From assembly GCA_009618505.1 (NCBI GenBank), contig WJOQ01000057.1:1-6932 (forward strand): a stretch of 6,932 nt of DNA, given 5' to 3'. A program made the translations under genes and the position numbers. The notes beneath the pieces are model-generated. The model saw only the letters and a list, made by a program, of their open reading frames with translations. It ran no database searches and was not told the DNA's origin. The DNA is from Clostridia bacterium (GTDB lineage: Bacteria; Aerophobota; Aerophobia; Aerophobales; AE-B3A). This document shows positions 5,303 to 6,932 of this stretch, piece after piece (within the stretch, counting starts at the first letter, position 1; every line of letters begins with the position of its first letter).

Positions 5303-6319
5303 TTAGTTTTGGAAGCGATACTCTCGGCCTGTTCTCATGAATATTTCAATATTTTCATGGGGTGTCTCCTGAGGAAGGTCACAGCCTGTGCTTAAGATGA
5401 AGTTAGGATATTTCTTCATGTTTTCCATTATGTCCATCACTTCTTTTTGAACATCTTGTTTTGTCCCGAACATCATGGTTTGAGTAGGATTGACATTGCC
5501 CAGGATGACAACATTCTCAGGGGCTTTTTGGGCTGCTTCTTTCAAATTGACGCCTTCTTCTTTTGAATCGAGGCTCATCCCATCCACTCCTGATGTGGCA
5601 ATATCCTCGATCACATGCATGGTGTTTCCACAGCCGTGATATATTATGTTGACATCGCTATATTTACAGCTGTTTATTATGTGTTTGATATAAGGAATGG
5701 AGAATTCTTGAAACTGCTTTGGGCCAAGCATGCTGGCACTAGGCTCCAGAATGCATATTACCTCTGCGCCAGCACTTATCAATAAGGTGATATATTCCTG
5801 AATCTTTTCTGTGGTGAGGTCACACAATTTATGCAAACTTTCAGGCTGCCATTTTGTGGCTATGACAGCTTCTATAGCCCCCATGATTAAAGAAGCAAGA
5901 GTGTAGGGACCTGTCACATATGCTCCTTTTAATATTTCCTTGGACAATCCTATGCTCATGAGTTTCATGGTTTCCACATAGCCATTGACTCTGGTGTCAA
6001 AAGAAATGTTTATTTCTCTTAGTTCTTTTATTTCTTCCATATCAAATTTACCTTTGGGCACTGCTGCCGGGTTTTCTCTTGGAAAAAGGGTGTACATTCC
6101 TAAAGCATTTGCTTCCACTGATAAATCCATTAAGGTGAAGATTATGTCAGGAGAAAATTTGTCTACCAGTGCTTTGATGACTTTATAATGGAGGCCGTAA
6201 TTTTGCTGGGCAAGTTTAATATTGGTGCCAGTCAATACCACACCAGGGAATCCCATCAAAGGTGCAATCAATCTTCTCTTTTGTTTGAATGACTCTTGGG
6301 CTATTTCTGCAAGTTTCAT
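5303..6319 (-). CDS. UroD-fold methylcobamide methyltransferase (MtaA/MtbA/CmuA-like)
   Basis: This 338-residue protein belongs to the uroporphyrinogen decarboxylase-like methyltransferases, which take the methyl group from a methylated corrinoid protein to a thiol or another acceptor, or act on small methylated substrates. The zinc ligands expected of the MtaA/MtbA branch are visible as H228-x-C230 (IIYHGCGNT) and C313 (LSTGCDLP). VTGPYTLAS (135-143), CILEPSASMLGP (189-200), DGMSLDSKE (246-254) and ILGNVNP (272-278) are other conserved stretches. Length is normal. AAGGAA lies eight bases before the ATG. Coenzyme M is the acceptor in methanogens; in a bacterium the acceptor could be tetrahydrofolate or another compound, and this cannot be read from the sequence. 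It faces the corrinoid gene cluster on the opposite strand about 3.4 kb away and is the likely second methyltransferase of the locus. Codons 106-131 are duplicated in inverted orientation at 4848-4925. No promoter or terminator is clear. Confidence 0.88.
   Translation of the reverse strand: MKLAEIAQESFKQKRRLIAPLMGFPGVVLTGTNIKLAQQNYGLHYKVIKALVDKFSPDIIFTLMDLSVEANALGMYTLFPRENPAAVPKGKFDMEEIKELREINISFDTRVNGYVETMKLMSIGLSKEILKGAYVTGPYTLASLIMGAIEAVIATKWQPESLHKLCDLTTEKIQEYITLLISAGAEVICILEPSASMLGPKQFQEFSIPYIKHIINSCKYSDVNIIYHGCGNTMHVIEDIATSGVDGMSLDSKEEGVNLKEAAQKAPENVVILGNVNPTQTMMFGTKQDVQKEVMDIMENMKKYPNFILSTGCDLPQETPHENIEIFMRTGREYRFQN
5927..6004 (-). repeat. 78-bp inverted repeat arm inside the UroD-type methyltransferase gene
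   Basis: This arm is the in-gene partner of the exact copy at 4848-4925 and encodes residues 106-131. The two arms point toward each other and enclose 1001 bases holding the last 207 codons of the gene. Because the arm is a whole number of codons, an inversion between the arms would keep the reading frame. Confidence 0.9.
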
Positions 6320-6744
6320 TTTTTGATTCCTTATCCATTACAATGGTACAATTTTCGAGGTCAAATAATCAACACGCAGATAAAGATTTGTGTATGTACC
6401 GGATTTCTCCTGCTTGGGCTCATGATTTGTTATCAATATGAACAAGTCATAAAGACAACGCCAAACATTCAACACAAAAAAATAACATGCAGAGAATTTG
6501 GAATGAATATGATTGATTGCTAAAAGTAATCAACAACAATTCATCTGGCAAGGAAAGGAAAAATTCGCAGCAAAAGGCATTGTACGCTTTTTGAGGCTGT
6601 CATGACATGTGAAGTCCTGATAGACTTGAGTGATAACATCCCTCATTATTTTCATCAGCAGTTTTGGCTTACCGATTAGGTTTTCCATCCATGATCTTGA
6701 TGGAAGACACTTCTAGCTTTGATTTTTGATATTTTATTATCCTT
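6320..6744. other. Non-coding or decayed stretch upstream of the methyltransferase gene
   Basis: I see no convincing gene here. A minus-strand frame of 52 codons (ATG 6688 to TGA 6530) reads MENLIGKPKLLMKIMRDVIT then QVYQDFTCHDSLKKRTMPF and ends in a Cys-rich tail. It lacks a good ribosome site and matches nothing I know; it could be the start of a decayed transposase. The core GCTTTTTGAG of the repeated element occurs a third time at 6586-6595, without clear flanking similarity. No convincing promoter for the gene at 6319 was found. Confidence 0.4.
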
Positions 6745-6890
6745 GGTTCGGCTTACGGCCTGCCTTTCTCTCTGTCTACGCTTGACCCGTGACGTTACCG
6801 CTATGAGCGCAAGACTCGATCAGGAGTGCGGTGGGCTCCGCTTCTCCGGGAGGACTTTCACCTCCAATCACTGGCCGCTTCGTGGCGCAC
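6745..6890 (-). mobile_element. 5' end of a truncated group II intron (domain I remnant)
   Basis: Read on the minus strand from 6890, the sequence begins GTGCGCCACGAAG, the typical 5' splice-site start of bacterial group II introns, and continues with GGAGGTGAAAGTCCTCC, a hairpin found in domain I of many such introns, then GGTAACGTC and GGCCGTAAGCCGAACC. The stretch is clearly richer in G and C than its surroundings. About 145 bases fit, and then the sequence turns AT-rich near 6745. Neither a domain V hairpin nor a reverse transcriptase/maturase gene follows within the window, so the intron is truncated and cannot splice or move by itself. The inner boundary is approximate. A spurious + strand reading frame crosses the region, as is common for intron ends. 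Confidence 0.6.
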
Positions 6891-6930
6891 TAAAAGTATA
6901 CGCCGATTCACTGCGTAAAACTATACACCG
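6891..6930. repeat. two short direct repeats beside the intron's 5' splice site
   Basis: TAAAAGTATACGCCG (6891-6905) and TAAAACTATACACCG (6916-6930) share 13 of 15 bases and are 25 bases apart. They lie exactly at the exon side of the intron. Multiple short repeats of this kind are found at the ends of IS21-type insertion sequences, so this may be the edge of such an element continuing beyond the window. That is inference only. Confidence 0.35.
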
Positions 6931-6932
6931 CT

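Noticed and set aside
6758..6932. Open + strand frame through the GC-rich right end
   Set aside because: The frame reads antisense through the group II intron 5' end (the GRTFTS and LRGAL stretches are the complements of the intron motifs). It is explained by the RNA element and not by a protein.

Overview
The window comes from an anaerobic, moderately AT-rich bacterium with strong purine-rich ribosome binding sites (for example GAAAGGAGG at 486-494). Corrinoid-dependent methyl transfer, a tungsten/molybdenum aldehyde oxidoreductase and a group II intron fragment fit a Clostridia-like, Deltaproteobacteria-like or candidate-phylum anaerobe. The sequence does not settle which.

Left part (1-2115, + strand): this is the remains of a methylamine or quaternary-amine demethylation operon. 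It holds the 3' end of a trimethylamine-dehydrogenase-like flavoprotein (2-178), a decayed coding tail (262-346), an intact MtbC/MttC-type corrinoid protein (500-1135), an intact stand-alone homologue of the MetH activation domain (1178-1861), and the start of an MttB-family methyltransferase (1884-2115) that is frameshifted and cut off after about 75 codons.

Middle (2116-5302): a decayed repeated element (about 2171-2363) precedes an intact minus-strand operon. That operon encodes an aldehyde:ferredoxin oxidoreductase family enzyme (2684-4564) and a MoaD/ThiS-like protein (2442-2678), behind a good sigma-70 type promoter (4664-4692). The 738 bases between this operon and the next gene are a junkyard. 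They hold the last 41 codons of an MttB-family gene on the minus strand, a 78-bp exact inverted copy of part of the downstream methyltransferase gene, a second copy of the decayed coding tail, and a second diverged copy of the repeated element.

Right part (5303-6932): an intact minus-strand gene for a UroD-fold methylcobamide methyltransferase of the MtaA/MtbA/CmuA type (5303-6319). It is followed by about 370 bases with no convincing gene and by the 5' end of a truncated group II intron (about 6745-6890, minus strand) that abuts a short repeated motif at the window edge.

Together, the corrinoid protein, its probable activator and the UroD-type methyltransferase could make up a methyl-transfer chain. 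The matching MttB-type substrate methyltransferase survives here only as two fragments, so the chain would need such an enzyme from elsewhere in the genome. The oxidoreductase operon looks like an independent unit. I see no clear new defence, toxin or secretion system. The most unusual structure is the 78-bp perfect inverted repeat, which could in principle allow a truncating inversion of the methyltransferase gene.
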